Below are positions 24,201 to 24,714 of a stretch of 24,714 nt of DNA, piece by piece. The position numbers were made by a program, and so were the translations under genes. Numbering within the stretch: the stretch's first letter is position 1; the number at the start of each line of letters is the position of its first letter. Origin of the DNA: Dethiosulfatibacter sp. (GTDB lineage Bacteria > Bacillota_A > Clostridia > Tissierellales > Dethiosulfatibacteraceae); contig JAHRFV010000088.1 in NCBI GenBank assembly GCA_019084435.1, positions 1-24,714 of the forward strand. The letters run 5' to 3'. A model generated the notes under the pieces. That model worked only from the letters and a program-made list of their open reading frames with translations. It ran no database searches and had not been told where the DNA came from.

Positions 24201-24703
24201 TAAAATTCTGTGATAGTACTCTCTAATTTTAGATATTGTGATATTTTGTACTTGAGGTAGTATACAGCTAATTCTTCGTCGTTTTTAAGATCGCTGAGAA
24301 AATTAATTATTTTCTCGAAATATGGTGTGTCGCAACCCAACAAAAAAGTGATTCTTTCGGTTGTATCCAAAGCTATAACAGTTGTTTCCAAGTCGGCTTC
24401 AAAAAAGTTTGATACATAATCAATTATCTTTTCTATCTGATGTTTGGACATATCAGGATAGGGTAAACGCCACAAGGCATCCAATATGATGAAAATCTTA
24501 TCCCTATTGGTTTCTTCTGGAGATATGTGCTTTAAGAATGTATCAATATAATTATTGTAATATTTTTTGTTAGACTTGTTGATAAGTGTGCCGACTACAG
24601 TTTTTAACGAATATCCTATCCAGATTTTGTGCTGGTCAATAACCTTATGATCTGGGTTTAGAATCATATTCAGATATTTGTCCCATAGCCTTATGCTGTC
24701 CAT
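21254..24703 (-). CDS. Large multidomain protein: helical repeats, NadD-like nucleotidylyltransferase, GNAT-like and PRTase-like regions
   Basis: At 1149 residues this does not match a single family I know. Residues about 1-430 are helical, HEAT/armadillo-like. Residues about 440-635 resemble nicotinate-nucleotide adenylyltransferase: GTFDPFSVGH (446-455), VVGSDVI (534-540) and ISSSLIREHI (601-610) match GSFDPxHxGH, GxD and ISSTxIR. Residues about 650-820 look GNAT-like (KILGFSAFHF, KILIIDGIYI, YEILDLQGF). Residues about 835-1030 resemble type I phosphoribosyltransferases, with VILVDDLLHKGYR (957-969) in the place of the PRPP motif, though the phosphate loop is altered. Residues 1030-1149 are unassigned. 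The reading frame is open to the window edge beyond the ATG at 24703 and no ribosome binding site is seen, so the true start may lie upstream. It heads a tight three-gene operon. Confidence 0.75.
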   Translation of the reverse strand: MDSIRLWDKYLNMILNPDHKVIDQHKIWIGYSLKTVVGTLINKSNKKYYNNYIDTFLKHISPEETNRDKIFIILDALWRLPYPDMSKHQIEKIIDYVSNFFEADLETTVIALDTTERITFLLGCDTPYFEKIINFLSDLKNDEELAVYYLKYKISQYLKLESTITEFYKNKLHDYSDDLSEIFLMNLKSAVPWIVKSTNVKYVEEFIHDISPISRLHTATHLCNLVKVSAVEYVRNQAGRALLSLAPLLSIDQRNDVAIELLRGLDIEGYEFSKYIPRYLGELMLYLHPKELDESIDDYEIYAKDRSSRTIPLMLNTVAFIIEHYNSYPQRFPESKKVYDARLEKMIGILMAGLSNYDESIRQEAFYFIGKNIFNSEVLSLEEKHYIFKKINKKLLTLLSEKDLTDVFFISNSASLNHIYRFISDYTFFNGEMKYVDKTKAAFFPGTFDPFSVGHKQIVKEIKSLGFEVYLALDEFSWSKKTQPRLYRRQIANLSIADELNVYLFPDDIPINIANNNDIAALKSLFANKDIYLVVGSDVIINASAYNKRVTKSSIHSLNHIIFKRSSSISSEKEEAKTEEISNKIKGDVIQLKLPIHMEDISSSLIREHIDENRDISKLVDPMAQKFIYEYNLYLREPQYKTLIQTKSLEIDIISNLTSQIRDEIGHHIFVHTDLYKNAGEDINEKNIKFLIIRDASTKGKILGFSAFHFIKLTELYREFKNTQVTEHIREVASGKILIIDGIYINQENTHSDLEQIIITETLAHGLEEDLTYAVYHNILTNVDSKQIYEILDLQGFIKLPVDNQGHDVYGVDMRKTVSLMLNVKSFLKEPFNENDRIMSVANDTRKRLQKSLTTLYPGSLVLTFNNAMLHHKLTKKICEANGVSNVPYDKKELGELMCVPFGNFLQGKIVPNTVTKSLHTEKMFYPDLSGFKIGEYPNYPTLIDQIKTIKSFDRSVILVDDLLHKGYRIKAIEPLFRKENIIIQKTIVGILSGRGKEIMDVKGRDVDGAYFIPNLRLWFNENLMYPFLGGDTILRSSSEKLSLIQSVNLILPYVAPSFIKETDRKAIFDLSLVCLENARDIMVAIEREYQKIYERTLTLGRLSEITISARYPDKGNDLKYNFNVKPSVYIKNDIDELIRIKDIVDQRE

Positions 24704-24714
24704 ATCAGGTTGCT

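Overview
The window is low-GC, densely coded DNA with TTGACA/TATAAT-type promoters, strong AGGAGG-type ribosome binding sites and some TTG/GTG starts. This fits a Gram-positive anaerobe, most likely a member of Clostridia. The Clostridia assignment is an inference from composition and gene content: ddl-murF, an FNR-like regulator with Ric, a lipobox protein, and late cobalamin genes. No rRNA, tRNA, CRISPR array, insertion sequence or phage gene is visible. No gene-free stretch exceeds 300 bases.

Layout. (1) Positions 1-5060: a cell-wall block. ddl and murF form an operon behind a good sigma-A promoter and end at a hairpin. A secreted GH73-type glucosaminidase with copper-amine-oxidase-N-like repeats follows from its own extended -10 promoter. 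(2) Positions 5068-7632: a minus-strand fusion of a degenerate PLP-enzyme domain with a GNAT acetyltransferase, divergent from a lipoprotein with a charged coiled coil. (3) Positions 7621-11406: a TPR-GAF-GGDEF diguanylate cyclase, divergent from an FNR/CRP regulator with N-terminal cysteines and the iron-sulfur repair protein Ric. TGA-N6-TCA-type operators lie in front of both the regulator and ric. (4) Positions 11525-14499, minus strand: a metallo-beta-lactamase-fold hydrolase and an M18 aminopeptidase in one operon, then a small DUF4332 helix-hairpin-helix protein. (5) Positions 14772-18956, plus strand: a membrane sensor (periplasmic solute-binding domain, TM, PAS, GGDEF, HD-GYP) followed closely by cobU, cobS and cobO, the last steps of adenosylcobalamin assembly. 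(6) Positions 18960-24703, minus strand: a tightly packed three-gene cassette. It encodes a very large protein (about 1149 residues: helical repeats, NadD-like nucleotidylyltransferase, GNAT-like region, phosphoribosyltransferase-like region), an LDH/MDH-like dehydrogenase, and a flavodoxin-like protein with a four-cysteine motif.

The strongest candidate for an undescribed system is the cassette in (6). All three products carry folds that bind nucleotides or nucleotide cofactors, and the genes abut or overlap, so a shared pathway in nucleotide-cofactor or redox metabolism is plausible but unproven. Second is the PLP-GNAT fusion, whose Schiff-base lysine position is isoleucine and whose cofactor loops are eroded, suggesting a pseudoenzyme domain tethered to an acetyltransferase. 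Third is the FNR/Ric pair, where an FNR-type box sits at about -41.5 from the predicted ric start and the recognition helix has the E..SR pattern of E. coli FNR. Four annotated starts were chosen internally on ribosome-binding-site or promoter evidence (2900, 10717, 13951, 14772).
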